A stretch of 64,000 nt of DNA from Liquidambar formosana (taxonomy: Eukaryota; Streptophyta; Magnoliopsida; Saxifragales; Altingiaceae), in assembly GCA_039720395.1 (NCBI GenBank), contig CM077827.1, positions 7,045,991 to 7,109,990 of the forward strand, given 5' to 3'. This document shows, piece by piece, positions 37,900 through 49,264 of this stretch (position 1 is its first letter; the number at the start of each line of letters is the position of its first letter). The translations under genes and the position numbers were made by a program. The notes under the pieces were generated by a model that saw nothing but the letters and a program-made list of their open reading frames with translations, was not told the DNA's origin and did no database searches.

Positions 37900-39845
37900 G
37901 GGGGAACTCAACTCGGACTCAAACTCTTCGAATGAACACGCTCGGGCACATTGTGTTTTAGCTCGAATAAATGAAAACGATAGATTCGTCATAGCATTTA
38001 AAGACCTAAAAAATGCCCATACCGCTTCAGATTCGGCCTTCTCGGCCTCGGATTCAACTTGGTTGTCCTCAAATTTAGACTCTTCGAATTTGGCTTACTT
38101 AGCCTCATAAATGTCTATGCGGCTTCAAATTCGGCCTTCTCAGCCTCATACTCGACCTCCTCGGCCTCAGATTTGGCCTATTTGGACGACGACGACGACG
38201 ACAAAAAAAAAAAAAAAAAAAAAAAAAAAATAGAGTCTTTGCAGCCTCGAACTTGACCATCTTGTCCTTAGACTTAACCTATGCGGCTTCGGATTCAACC
38301 CTTTCAATCTTGGATTCAACTGTCCTAGCCTCAAATTTAGTTTTCTCAGACTCGGCCTTCTCAGCCTCGGATTCAATTTTCTCGGTCTCAGATTTCACCT
38401 CTTCAGATTTAGGTTTATTAGCCTCAACTTAAAGATTTTGATCTTAAAAGTCCCTGTCGCTTTCTGGACCGAAGAACATCTTTTTGGTATTTGTCCTCGG
38501 ACTTCAAGAGACACTTTGTCAAGAGCATACTCTGCCAAGTAGATTACAACCTCCAAAATAAGCTATATTTATAGCTCGATTAGGAATGTCCCAGGACATC
38601 AAACCTGCTTGGCCGCCGAAGAAACCTTGACTTTTCGTGACTTAGATTAGATTGCAAACAATTGAGCGCTTGCTCCCTAGTCTCACTACGGCAATGAAGG
38701 TCGCCACCCCCCGAGGGGCGTTTGGAGCAATGCTCGGTACGGAAGACCGAGAGGAAGTTTGAGTGGCTCTTGGCTCAGCCGCCCTCGGAATTTGATCTCT
38801 CGGTGCGGGCTTCTCGACCGGGGGAACCAAAGGGGTTTTCCCCTGTTGTTGTTATCTCCTGCACATGGCCTCCTTAATTGGGTTAGGACCCTTCTGCTTG
38901 CCCAGGCCTGTTTCCTTCTTCTTGGGCGCTGGGACCTTGATGGACGCATTAGCTCGGTCAGCCATGCCTTCGGTTGACCCCTCTTGGGTAGAGCTTGAAT
39001 TTTCTTCTTCTGCTCGACCTCGGGTACCGAGAGCAACAACTACTCTTGGTTCTGGCACTAGAGCTTTCTTCTTTTTGGCTTGACCGAAGGTCAGATACCC
39101 TTTGGGAACGCTTGTTGCTCGGAGGCAACGATGCCTCAGTGGGTATTTGAGAAGGACGAAGGCAGCCCGACCAAAGCTGTTATCTCCTCGGTAACTCGAA
39201 ACTCTTTGGATCTCAGACTCTTTCACTTCAACCAGGAGCTCAAAGAGCTGGAAAAGGGAGAAAACAAAGTTAGCAACCGAGAGAAAATAAAGCATGCGTA
39301 GTGAAATGCATCAAAGCATCTAAGAACTTATGAGGCTCCCCGAGAACCCGAGGGACTCTTCGACCCTCTTCCCCGACCAAGGAGGGCTCGAAATCACTAT
39401 AGACAAACACCACATTGGACTGATATCCTTGGCTGCTGTCCGGAATGTGGGTCACAAACACCCTTTCGGAATATCGAGACTTGAGATAGTAAACCCCTGG
39501 CAACCGAGCTAATTGGTAGCAGCTCATAATTTCCTCAACACCCAGCTCGGTGCGGAGGATTCAATTGAGTTCTACAACGCCGAGCACCACTTTATAGGCG
39601 TTCGGTTTTAATTGAATGGGTGCCAGGTTGACAAAATTGAGGAAGTTTACTAGGAGTTCAAGGAACGGAACCCAAGCACCACCCTCGAAGAAATTGATGT
39701 TGTGGATCGGTATTCCCCCTCGGTCATCGGTGGATCCTATTTCTTCACCAACATCGGCAGACCGAAAAGTTATTCTAGCACCAAAGCCGAACTTCTTCCC
39801 GAAGTCCTTCTCCTTGTTCGGGTCTCCTCGGATTTTGTGAACCAT
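37900..39845 (-). pseudogene. antisense gypsy-type 'transposase-like' reading frame with coiled coil
   Basis: On the strand opposite to the element, the frame opens at 39845 (MVHKIRGDPNKEKDFG). It contains GGAWVPFLELLVNFL and APIQLKPNAYK, and passes a single TGA at 39561-39563. It continues through ELGVEEIMSCYQLARLPGVY to about 39300. This wording resembles the plant 'putative gypsy-type transposon' domain (PF04195-like, from memory). An acceptor-like tttttccag-type site at 39248 leads to a second block (39247-38855) rich in Lys, Ser and Pro. Further on, at 38430-37900, comes a Glu/Ala/Lys repeat (EAEKAESEA) expected to form a coiled coil. An A-run and stops break the last part. The function of these antisense proteins is unknown. 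Confidence 0.6.
38010..38400. repeat. short-period repeat and (gac)n(a)n tract
   Basis: Degenerate 24-33-bp units of the type tcggccttctcggcctcgga encode the coiled-coil repeats on the minus strand. They are interrupted by (gac)n followed by an A-run of over 20 at about 38187-38230. Confidence 0.7.
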
Positions 39846-40403
39846 CTGTTAAGTACAGAGGCTCGGTGAGGATAAAAGTCCTAGGACACATGGACAAGAT
39901 AATAATCCTACTTTAGGGGTATCCCCGAACAGTCCTAAGTATTTTGCTCTCTCGGTCTGAGAATTTGGGCCTAATCGAGAACATATTTTATGCTCGGTTT
40001 AAGTTCATCACAAACAACCGAGAACATATTTTATTTTTTACGAATGGGTTAAAAAAGTGAGATCTAGGGCAAAATGAATGGAAAAAATGAAGAACACGAA
40101 GAACAAATGAAGAACTTACCGGAAAACTCAAGGAGGGCGATTTCCGGCGTGATGTCAATGGTCGGAATCCTTTTTTCCGGCGAACTCTCTTCAGTAAGCA
40201 AGGCTCTGGCTCTAGGAGTGAAAGTGAGGGAATAAAGGCAGCAAAACCCTTATATACCTAGCTTCCCGAGGGTGACGTCATCCCATCGAGCTTCGTGCCC
40301 AACGGCTGCCTTGGGCACACAAAACGGTGCTTATTAAATATCAGTCCCATCATGTCAGAACCATCACATCCTCGGTAACTTCGTGACCGAGGACGTGATG
40401 GCT

Positions 40404-40412
40404 CGGGGGAAG
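40404..40412 (+). promoter_or_regulatory. polypurine tract
   Basis: The purine-rich gggggaag lies one base before the 3' LTR. It is the expected primer for plus-strand DNA synthesis. Confidence 0.75.
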
Positions 40413-40413
40413 T

Positions 40414-41211
40414 TGTGTGGGATATTTTTAACCAACGAATGAGATCACGACACGTATAGGTTCTTCGTAACGCGCTCGGGTGATTCTGGTGTCCTCGGTT
40501 GCTTAAGACCACCCTCGGGTAAACATGCCCTCGGGCCATCAGCACCTTCGGGTCATTGTATCACTCGGTTCGTGCCACCTTCGGGCTAGCATGCTCTCGG
40601 TCAAATTAATTCCTTTGAGCACATGTCTCTCACGTGCACCGAATTTGTCCTACTTCCCAGATTCGACAAGGGAAACCGTCCGGGGTCAAAGCACGCCCCA
40701 GCAACTGAGTCAGGAGATACAACTGTCGATGATCAGGCCTGTAATCCCGAAAGATCCGCGATCCAGTCGGAAACCCCCATTTAACTATGGTTAGCTCGGA
40801 ACCCTAAATTGACCACGATAAGGTCCGAACATTGGCCTTATCTGGATCCTAGTCTTTGCCTATAAAAGGAACACTATTCACGCCAAAGGAAGTAAGTTCC
40901 CTTGACACAAAAACCCTAGAGATTCTCCTCTTCTTTTTGCTCTCTTTCTCTCGACACTGAGACTGACTTGAGCGTCGGAGGGTTTTAGACCGGGAAACCC
41001 CCGGTCTCCCTTGATGATCCTCTTTATTTTCAGGTCATTGTTCACCACAGCACCTAGCACTATTGTTCATCGAAGAAGCCCAACATTTTCGTACGTCCGG
41101 GAGTTATCTCAGCCCCTACAACTCGCTCGGGCCGTAGTCACGCGGTGTTCCGGATCTTTGGACTTCCTTTTTCAAAGCGCTCCGCCGACTGTCTGGATTT
41201 TTCCCCGTACA
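40414..41211 (+). repeat. 3' LTR of the young gypsy-like element
   Basis: It has the same length as the 5' LTR (798 bp) and about eight substitutions, nearly all transitions. The copy of the target duplication follows at 41212-41216. Confidence 0.93.
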
Positions 41212-41773
41212 ATTTTAATTTATATACCATGTATCTACACATATATTAATTGTATAGAATCTACACATATTTCCTATTAGGTTTCGCAGCTCATCCTATT
41301 ATTATTTCAGATGATCAGGTGATGAGTGAGGGTTTGTCGATAGCGGATGCCTAATTGCATGAACTGAGGATTTGGATCTAGAAGGTCATGTACTATCATA
41401 GTCATGGATGAGGATAGATTCACGTGCGTTGCATAGAGACTATGCTATTTTGATGCATAGACATTACTATTATTATTGTTATTACAATTATTACTTACTG
41501 AACTTTGAATAGTTTGAATCTAGCCTACGTGCCAGGGATATTGGCATTATTTTGGGATCATATATTATTATGGGCATGATGTGTGAGCATAACATTTCAT
41601 GTTAATTATTTGGGTCTTATTGATGAGCTGATACAATTATTATTATAAAAAAAATACGCGTGGATTTGACTAAGTCTTCCGCAACTTTTATACTCTAACT
41701 TATCCACGTGTACACCTTTCTACTTTGACTTTTATCCACGAGTCGATTCTCCGAGTTGGGGCGTGACAAGGTA

Positions 41774-42680
41774 TGCAAGGATATTCTCCCTACCCGATGT
41801 AATTTGGCTCGGCGGAGGATTACAAATGATACTAGATGTGTGGTGTGTAGGACTACTGAGGAAACTACTATGCACATTTTCAAAGAATGTGAGTTGGCGG
41901 AATTGGTGTGGTTCGGTAGTCCGCTGGATTTAAGGGTCAGGAGTATGGATGCCGAGAGTTTTCGTAGCTGGCTGCTGGACCTCTCATGCTCGATAAGCGG
42001 GGCTGAGTGGGATATTGTCTTGATGCTTATATGGGCTTTGTGGAATAATCGAAATGAGATGTTGTTCGGTAGTGAAAGAAGGGATCCACAACTGATCATT
42101 GGGAGTGCATGTAATCTGCGAAATGAGTTTGCTACTATTGACGATGGGAGCGTAAGGGATGGGAGTTCTGAGTTTATTCCATGAACTCCGCCCTAGTGAA
42201 GGGATTGATAAGCTTAATGTTGATGGAGCTTTTTTTGTTGAATCTGATAGTGTGGGGCTGGGTGTAGTTGTTCGTGATTTTGAGGGTCAACCAATAGCGG
42301 TTGCATCCAAAGTGCAAGGGCAATTTCCTGCTGAGATAGTTGAAGCTCTGGCATTCAGGTTTGCAGTTGGCTTTGCGAGGGATTTGAGCTTATCCAAGGT
42401 GAGTTTCGAAGGAGACTATAGGGGAGTCATTGAGGCCTTAAAGTCGAGTGTTGCCAATCTTTTATCTGTAGGTTTGATCATTGAAGACATTTAATTGGCG
42501 GTTGGTCATGGTTTTAACTCAGTGGGGTTTTCTCATGTGTGAAGAACGACTAATATGGTAGCTCATGGTTTGGCTAGATTTGCCAGGAATTTAGATGATG
42601 TACAAATCTGGTTGGAGGAGGTTCCAGCTTATGTTAGGAATCAAATCCATGCAGATTTAGATCATTGTTTGCTTCTATAA
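41774..42680 (+). pseudogene. LINE ORF2 end: zinc-binding and RNase H domains
   Basis: This resumes the reading cut at 27368. It begins CKDILPTRCNLARR, then CVVCRTTEETTMHIFKEC, giving the CCHC-like zf-RVT finger. After a frame change near 42160, an RNase H type-1 domain appears: KLNVDGAFF, a GVVVRD block, AEIVEALAFRFAV and FEGDYRGVIEAL. Stops at 42492-42494 and about 42540 precede NMVAHGLARFARN. The usual DS pair in the FEGD segment is changed to DY. The A18 tail starts at 42701. Confidence 0.88.
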
Positions 42681-42727
42681 AATCTATCGCTTTCCTCAAC
42701 AAAAAAAAAAAAAAAAAAGTGCAACCC

Positions 42728-44620
42728 AAAGCTTTTCCATTTCTTTCAATCGTTTCCTCATCAACCTGAAAAATTTATTATAATAAGGGTGAGTTACACA
42801 GCTCAGTAAGTATAACATCTATTTTAATTCAGTATTAATCTTAGCACAAAAATAATAATATTATGATGATTCAAAACGCATATTCATATTGTGGGATATT
42901 ATTCTACTATTTTCTCAATATAAAAATTTTCATACCTGAGCCTTTGTTGCCATTTGCAACCTGCAAAATACAAATAATAAAAATAACCCGCATAGGCCCT
43001 TTTGCCGTATATGCGTGTTATTACAGCCACAACACATATGTTCCTATCAAATGTGTATACTAGTCATGGCTCACTTGCTCAATGACTCAGTATATTAGTG
43101 CACTAACTGCAGGGCATCCTGATTGGATTCGCCTGGCTGACCACTCTACAATTCATTAGTATCCAGAATAATGACAATAATAATTCGTGCTATAAAAATA
43201 GCATTATCTCAATAGAAAAATGTGCTACAATTACTAGATTGAATAAAAAATTAATACATACGGTCTTAAGAGTCCCTACAATTCAATCATTTTGAAATTA
43301 TATCTCCAATATCAACAACATATGCTTAATTTTATTATTTATTTATTTCTTAAAACTATGGTTTATTAACCAATCAAAGGAAATAACCAATGGAAATTAT
43401 TATATATAGTTTTTAGTTGTAAAAATCTAATTTATTTTCAACATAACAATTATTATTATTTTTAGAAATTATTTAATAATGTTTAAGGCATTTAAATGAA
43501 AGATAATCACTTTTTCAGTAGCTAAACAGAGCCTTAGCATTTTGAATAAAATTATGTTTTTTTTTTCGAAATTAAACTACAAAACAGTACACTTTTGTAT
43601 TCTATTTACGACACATGACATTTTATTTACGAAACAGGACATTGTATTTACAAAACAGGTCAATTTATTTACAAAACAATAGTTTTCTTCATAATACATT
43701 ACCGAAATGACATGCTTTTGCAGAAAAGTAATTACAGTGAAGGACAAAACTTTAATTGCTTATATCTTATTCATACGAAGTCGGATTTGAGTGATTCAAA
43801 AGCGCAGACGAAGCTTACAATGTCTATTTTCATGTTCTATGGTTAATTTTGAGAAAACATTAACACACTAATTCAGATTTACAAATAAATTTCTGGTGTT
43901 CAAAACTCAATCCAAAACTTTAAGCTTTAAATACTCCTTCCATATCTAACCATTCTTCACCAAAATTCAGAGGTAATATCCACATACTATAAGGATTCTA
44001 AAGCATAAAAAATGGCGTTAAATAATATAGCATAGAAGGAGAACTAATCTACTGAAATTCAGACACCATTAAAGCTAATTTAAGCTTTTGAAATTCAAAA
44101 TTCCTTTAACTAAAATTAAGTTGAAACTAAAGACTATTACAGAACCAAAATAGATGTTGAAACTTACTTAAATCAAGCAGTTTGCTTCTCAAATCCTTTG
44201 TAACAAATTCTCCCTTTATCCTTCCTATTCTACATGTTTTTTATTTATTATTTTTTTATAAATTTTTCTCTGCTTTAATCCCTATTTATAGAGATTCAGC
44301 ACAGCCCCCCAATAGAAACACGTAGCCTGAGCTCTCCGAAATGTAGGCACTTGTGTAGTGACTCATCCCTCCCCCTTCTAAATTCTTGTCACCTATTATT
44401 TACATGCAAAACATATCATCTTCCAGATTTTTCTTCTCTAAATCAGTTTATCTTAATAAGTAATAATTAGTTTACCTTAAGCAGGTTATTATATATATAG
44501 TTATGTATATTAATACTATACTATTAATCTCATTATTTAGTGATACTAATACAAATTAATTTAGATAATAATCATATCTTAATTAAATTTATTTATTTAT
44601 ATTTCTTTAGGGCTGTTACA
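42728..44620. other. right part of the outer solo LTR, no gene
   Basis: AT-rich sequence without coding features continues the LTR begun at 22269. Near 42785 the string gagttacacagctcagtaag resembles, on the minus strand, a motif seen in plant gypsy LTRs. This is one reason for a tentative minus orientation. Confidence 0.5.
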
Positions 44621-45145
44621 TCATACATGTAGGTCTCACAACGAAGGGTTACTGAATTGCAGGTGACATTGAGTTGGCGGAACAATCTGGGATTTGCCTT
44701 GGTCCTGCCCATGATGTTGATAGGATAACCATATAATATATATATAGATAATTTTTTTTTGCATATTCTATTTGAGATTTATATTTTTGCTTTTATGTAC
44801 AGGTAGAGGGTGGTAGGTTAGGTCGACCAGCGAATTTGATGTCCTACAGTACTCCACCATTTCATGGATTCCAAGCATTGCTAACACAAAATTATATTTG
44901 CTCGTCGATTGCATTACAATACTCTCAGGGGTCAAATAGCATTGCAAGTCATGTAAATATTCTTTTTATTAAAAAAATTCCATACATAAGTTATTCTCAC
45001 GTGTTGAAGCTTATAATTGCCCCCTAAAATGTAGGCGTTTGACATGAACAGACCAAGCACATGGGACACTTCTCTCTCAACCAATGGCATTGGCGAAAAC
45101 TACCAAACACCTACATCAAGTATTGGCACCGGTTTTGATAATTAG
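44621..45145 (+). pseudogene. FAR1-type MULE gene, 3' part
   Basis: The FAR1-domain frame resumes after the LTR with SQRRVTELQ, then, after a 1-nt shift, DIELAEQSGICLGPAHDVD. Two clean exons follow an intron-like AT-rich stretch. The first is 44803-44952, ending at cat|gtaaat and containing GGRLGRPANL. The second is 45035-45145, starting after aaatgtag and ending GTGFDN and TAG. They join in phase 0. The DDE transposase and SWIM zinc domains that normally separate these parts are absent. The gene is therefore DNA-binding domain plus C-terminal tail only, apart from its later breaks. Confidence 0.6.
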
Positions 45146-45568
45146 TATTTTGGAGATCATGGGTATGTAGCACATTTTGAAGCTTTTGATGCTACTAGTT
45201 TTAGACATTATGCTATGGTTTGCTTTTATTGATACTTTTTGTTACACTAGTTTTGAGTGTCATGCAATTATGAGTATGTCTTGTGTATTTACCTAATCAG
45301 CTTCAATATGTGTTAGAGGTAGACAAAATGCAATTTATAATGTGTATTTTCTACAGGTTTGATAAGTTGATAACTTGGGATGTCCAATTTACAGATGGGA
45401 TCATGCTGAATTTTCCAAAAACAATTTAAAACAATATTAAAACATTTAGTGCAAGACAAAATGCAAGGTTCTTTAGCCCATTTGAATGCAACATTACACC
45501 AAAATTATAGCATATCATATAAATGCTAAAAAATAGCCCAAATTACATAACTTTACAATATTTTACGG

Positions 45569-45756
45569 CTAACAAAACAAACCCTGTGCAGCCTTAACAA
45601 TTGAGATTGCAATTCTGCATTTAACAATTGATATTCCATCCTCATAAGCATTTTGAGCTACGACCAACAAGAAATAGCCCAAGTTTAACGCTTCAAGTTT
45701 TAGCTTCACATTGTCATTGATTAATACTGCATTGTCTTCCCAATGATGCCATAAAT
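45569..45756 (-). other. unassigned exon-like frame inside the MULE, opposite strand
   Basis: On the minus strand an acceptor-like tgtttcatcag is followed by an open frame of about 61 codons. It contains HHWEDNAVLIND and LNLGYFLLVVAQNAYEDG and ends at TAG. Codon-like composition and the splice signal suggest a true exon. It could be a second MULE gene convergent with the FAR1 gene, or a captured host fragment. I do not recognise the protein. Confidence 0.4.
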
Positions 45757-46119
45757 CTGATGAAACACAATATATGATAAGTGACTTCAGAATGCATATA
45801 AGATAACAATTTCAATTAGTTGCACAATTCCACTTAAACTATAACAAGTTTGAAGCATAATAAAGTTTGAAGCATAATTATTATTTCAGATGGAACTCAA
45901 ATTATTATTTGTAAAGACCCATTTTTTCTTAATATAGCTTCAACAGTCGAGGAGCTTCATTCATATAACAAGTCATAAACTTTTGCAAATGAACATCTTT
46001 TCAAAAGACTGGAGCAAGAAATCCCCCAATATAATAAGGAATCCCTCATATAACAAGATGGGTCATATAACAAGAAATCACTCAAGGCAAGAAATCCCTC
46101 ATTCATATAACAAGAAATC

Positions 46120-47268
46120 CCTTAAGGCAAGGCAGGCCATAGCCTAGCCATGACCAATCCAATCCAAGCCAACATTCACACACCTTCATCCCACGCCTCC
46201 TCCAATATTCACACACCTTCATCCCAAAAAAAAAAAAAAAAAAAAAAAATGAAATCCCTACCCTAGCAGCAGCAGCATGCACGAAATTTGGCAATAAATC
46301 CCTCAAACAATTTCTCAATAATTTGAAAAAAAAAAAAAAAAAAACAACTAAATTCGGCAAGCAAAGGAGCTCACTTGTAGCTCCATCAACAATCCCAGTC
46401 AGTAGCAGCACATCGATGACAGCAATAAACAGGGGGCAAAAATCAACAGTCCTCATCAGCAGCAGCACCTCAACAACAGCAATCAACAGAAGGCAAAAAT
46501 AAAATGAAATAAAATGAAATTCGTCAAATCCCTCAACAATTTCTCAGTAATTCGAAAAAGAAAAAAGAAAAAAAAAAACCACTAAAGTTGGCAAGCAAAG
46601 GAGCTCACCTATAGCTTCCCTATTGATCTTCACACCGAGCAGCAGGAGGTAATGAACGACGGCATATCCTCAAAAATCCATACCCAGAAATGCTCCGTTG
46701 TACATTGTCGGCGATAGATCTTGACGGCGACAGACCTTGACAATGACAGCGGCGGTGGATGTCGAACGGCGGCGGCAAATCTCACATTCTAGGGGTGCGT
46801 GAGATGAGAGATAGAAAGAGAGAATGTAGGTTGGGTCTTTTGAGTGGGAGAATGAAAATGAGAGAGAGTGAGAGAGAGAGAGAGAAGTGAGTTGCGAGAG
46901 AGAAGTCGACGGCGAAAGACATCGACAACGGCAGATCTCACAGTCGTGAGATGAGAGAGAATGGGTTCTCTCTTTAAGCTGGGTGAATGAAAATTAGAGC
47001 GAGAGGGAGGCGAGCTAAGTTCTTTGAGCGGGAGAATGAAATCGCTGGAGAACTACTGATGGGAGGATTATTGGTTCAAATGGGGGTAAAGAGAGCTGCA
47101 ACGCCATTAACGGTGCATTTGCGAATCAAAACGCAACAAACATGGGTTGTTTTATCAAGAGAAATTCCTCCACCGTCAGATCAGAAGGTAAGCCACGTGG
47201 TGCAATCGCATACAACTTGACCCCATGCCGAGGAAACATGGCCTCAGCATTGAATCCGAACTCAATTC
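46120..47268 (-). repeat. MULE right terminal inverted repeat
   Basis: Inverted partner of 20126-21365. It contains an internal direct duplication (ggcaagcaaaggagctcac at about 46357 and 46592) that the left copy lacks, so it was rearranged after insertion. Confidence 0.85.
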
Positions 47269-47277
47269 CTTCAATGG

Positions 47278-47852
47278 GCAAGTAGCATTAATTGGGATCA
47301 TTAAAATTTCAAGATAATGTAGGATGGGACCTCACCCTTGACGCATCAGTAAAATAAATCTAACCATGTTGAGGATGTCTGTGTATTTTACTCACAATAT
47401 CATCAATGATGCAAAATATAATACCTCTTTTATTTTAATTTGAACAGACAATAAAACCGTATATTTTGTACTGATAATAAAATCATCTCTGACATGGATA
47501 GAATCAATTGATTCAATTTTTCACTTCTTATTGCTACGACAAGATACCTTGAATCATTTTTATATAGACCCATTATTTTACATATAAACTGAAGTAGCTC
47601 TATCAATTCTGATTGAAGGTTGCCCGTTGTAGATGTATCCTAAAATCTTATACCCAATCGTGAGCCTAAAGCCTAAGATCACCAAACAAAAGAACATTTA
47701 TTAAAAAAAAAAACAAAAAAAAAAAAAAAAAACAATTAGCTCTTGAGTCTTGACAGATGACATTTGATGGATATGTTTTCAGCATTTTCCGTGTCGGTCA
47801 TAGACGATCATGATTGAGACAAATTGAAATGTCCTAGACCTGGTCAGCTCTT

Positions 47853-47891
<39 letters not shown>

Positions 47892-49255
47892 TTGTTTTTA
47901 ACAATGAGACTCTAAGAGCTAGAATAGATCTCACAGGAATAACATGCCGAATGCCTTCACGTAAATATTTTGGCATTCTTTTACATTTGACTTATTTATG
48001 GTTTATTATTTTATTTTGTTTATGGGTTGGGAGTAGGGAGGGTGGTGTTGGGACCTGGGGAAGGGGGTTTGTTCCTTCATCAACCACCATGATTTGTGCA
48101 TGTAACCAACCTCGGTGGCATTCAGGGTTCAAAAAGCCTAACTGACGAAAAATATACATTACTAAACAAGTTCCCAGGCCTCGATACTTTTGCCTCTATG
48201 TACGAATAGGCATGCTTGTGATGTTGCGTCTTTGTCTCATCATTAAAGGTCAGTTTGGAAACTTAAAAAACTGGATCAAATTAGATTCAATTCATAATTG
48301 TTATCTGGTTTTTAAATAAATCAAGTTATAGTTGGTTTGAAAAAAACTGTATTTATATCTTATTTTCAAAAAAAAATTGAACTATTTAGCAAGAAAAAGA
48401 GACTTATCAAACAGTATGAAATCAAAATTTACCAAACTTATCCTTAATTGATTAGGTTTTTAGGTTTATTCTTGATCCTTTGATAAATATTGACAAGGCC
48501 AAACCCCGATCACTGAAAAGCTATGACTTGGCTACTAATCTAGAACTTAAAAAAATTGGGTTCATGCTTCGGGACTAGGAAAGGCACTATGAAGTGGGTG
48601 TGGCCCCTCGAGCCTTGGGTGGACCTTAGATTATGAATTTAAGGGAAAGAGGATAGCCTTGTACCATACAATAATAATTCCACCTAGGTTGTCCGTCTGT
48701 CAAGCACTAAGCAAAAGTATTGACAATACAAAAACGAAACTCATCATAAAGTAATAAAAAAAATAGAAAAAAAGGGAATGAAACTCGTCACATGTAAAAG
48801 GAGATGGAATTCTATGTAGAGTCAAGATGAAGTTACTAAGTTAGCACATGTTATTTAGAGAAATTTGTCGTTTATGAGCAGTCGCAGTCTTGCAGAAGGG
48901 GGTTTACAGAACGGTCATTTTACAAGGCCAGCTTATCTATAAACCACATGCATGAACACACAGTGAAAAAGCTCATTTGTATGAGCGGTTACAGTCTAGC
49001 AGAAGGGGTTTGATAGAATGTCATTTTAGCTAGCTACTCTATAAATTACACACATAAACACATAATGAAAAAGCTCATATAAGATATAATCCAAAAAGAG
49101 TCTAAGAACCCATAAAATTAACTTACACTATTATACTTAATTTCCAAAATGACCTAACTCTTGAAAGAAATATAAGATCTTATACACTCTTAAGATTAAC
49201 CTTGACTAATTGATGTAGAACCTTACCACTGCTTTGTATAGAGGATTTGATCTAT
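47278..49255. other. intergenic region, no gene supported
   Basis: No coding feature was recognised. There are A-rich tracts at about 47701-47730 and a (ta)n run at about 47861-47884. A two-copy tandem duplication of ~105 bp lies at 48874-49078, marked by gagcagtcgcagtct and gagcggttacagtct, each followed by gcagaagggg. Confidence 0.5.
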
Positions 49256-49264
49256 TTTATATTA

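Larger units (their letters stand above)
31179..41211 (+). mobile_element. young non-autonomous Ty3/gypsy-like LTR retrotransposon
   Basis: Two 798-bp LTRs differ at about eight positions by eye. An exact 5-bp duplication, atttt, flanks the element at 31174-31178 and 41212-41216. A primer-binding-like TGGCGCCGTCTGTGGGAA follows the first LTR and a GGGGGAAG purine tract precedes the second. The 8.4-kb interior holds a short gag-like remnant, no recognisable protease, reverse transcriptase or integrase, two tandem-repeat arrays, and a long antisense reading frame. This layout resembles large retrotransposon derivatives of the Tat/Ogre group, whose primer sites and extra antisense frames are similar. 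Confidence 0.9.
27369..41768. mobile_element. LTR-like insertion (probably solo LTR) splitting the LINE
   Basis: The unit starts TGCGATGACT and ends GGGGCGTGACA, and is bounded by the 5-bp duplication aggta at 27364-27368 and 41769-41773. Joining the flanks restores the LINE zinc domain in frame. TG/CA ends with a 5-bp duplication point to an LTR. No internal coding region or second LTR was found. Two further insertions (27379-29034 and 31179-41211) account for most of its span, leaving about 2.7 kb of its own sequence. A (ta)n tract lies at 29490-29525. Confidence 0.75.
22468..42718 (+). mobile_element. L1-type LINE, near full length, split by a 14.4-kb insertion
   Basis: A 9-bp target duplication, gtgcaaccc, flanks it at 22459-22467 and 42719-42727, the right copy directly after an A18 tail. 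Without the insertion at 27369-41773 the element is about 5.85 kb. It contains ORF1 with a zinc knuckle, then endonuclease, reverse transcriptase, zinc-binding and RNase H regions in canonical plant L1 order. Several stops and frameshifts make it inactive. Its 5' end appears complete. Confidence 0.92.
22269..44620 (-). mobile_element. solo LTR (~2.1 kb without nested insertions)
   Basis: The unit begins TGTAACACC and ends GGCTGTTACA, and is flanked by the exact 5-bp duplication tcata at 22264-22268 and 44621-44625. The host FAR1 frame continues across the joined target. Only about 199 bp (22269-22467) and 1893 bp (42728-44620) belong to it; the rest is a LINE and its own insertions. No second LTR or internal domain was found, so it is called solo. 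The minus orientation is tentative, based on the TGTAACAGCC-type start common in plant gypsy LTRs. Confidence 0.8.
20126..47268. mobile_element. MULE with >1.1-kb terminal inverted repeats, carrying nested insertions
   Basis: The region 20126-21365 reappears inverted at about 46120-47268, with indels. The flanking 9-mers ctttaatgg (20117-20125) and cttcaatgg (47269-47277) differ at one position and fit a Mutator target duplication. The left inner part encodes a FAR1-type DNA-binding domain, typical of a MULE transposase. Without the inserted solo LTR and MITE, the element would be about 4.6 kb. A reading frame on the opposite strand lies near the right repeat. The catalytic transposase core is missing. 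Confidence 0.85.

Noticed and set aside
38686..39083. Overlapping plus- and minus-strand frames around 39 kb
   Set aside because: Only one minus-strand frame connects to the PF04195-like block. The others are shadows of the same GC-richer sequence.
27363..41776. A 9-bp duplication (aaggtatgc) suggesting a Mutator insertion in the LINE
   Set aside because: The ends show no terminal inverted repeats. Taking 5 bp (aggta) gives TG...CA termini typical of LTRs, and the extra matching bases come from the LTR start and end.
46103..46486. 127-residue minus-strand frame
   Set aside because: It lies in the MULE terminal repeat and is driven by A/T runs and a duplicated segment. The left repeat has no matching frame.
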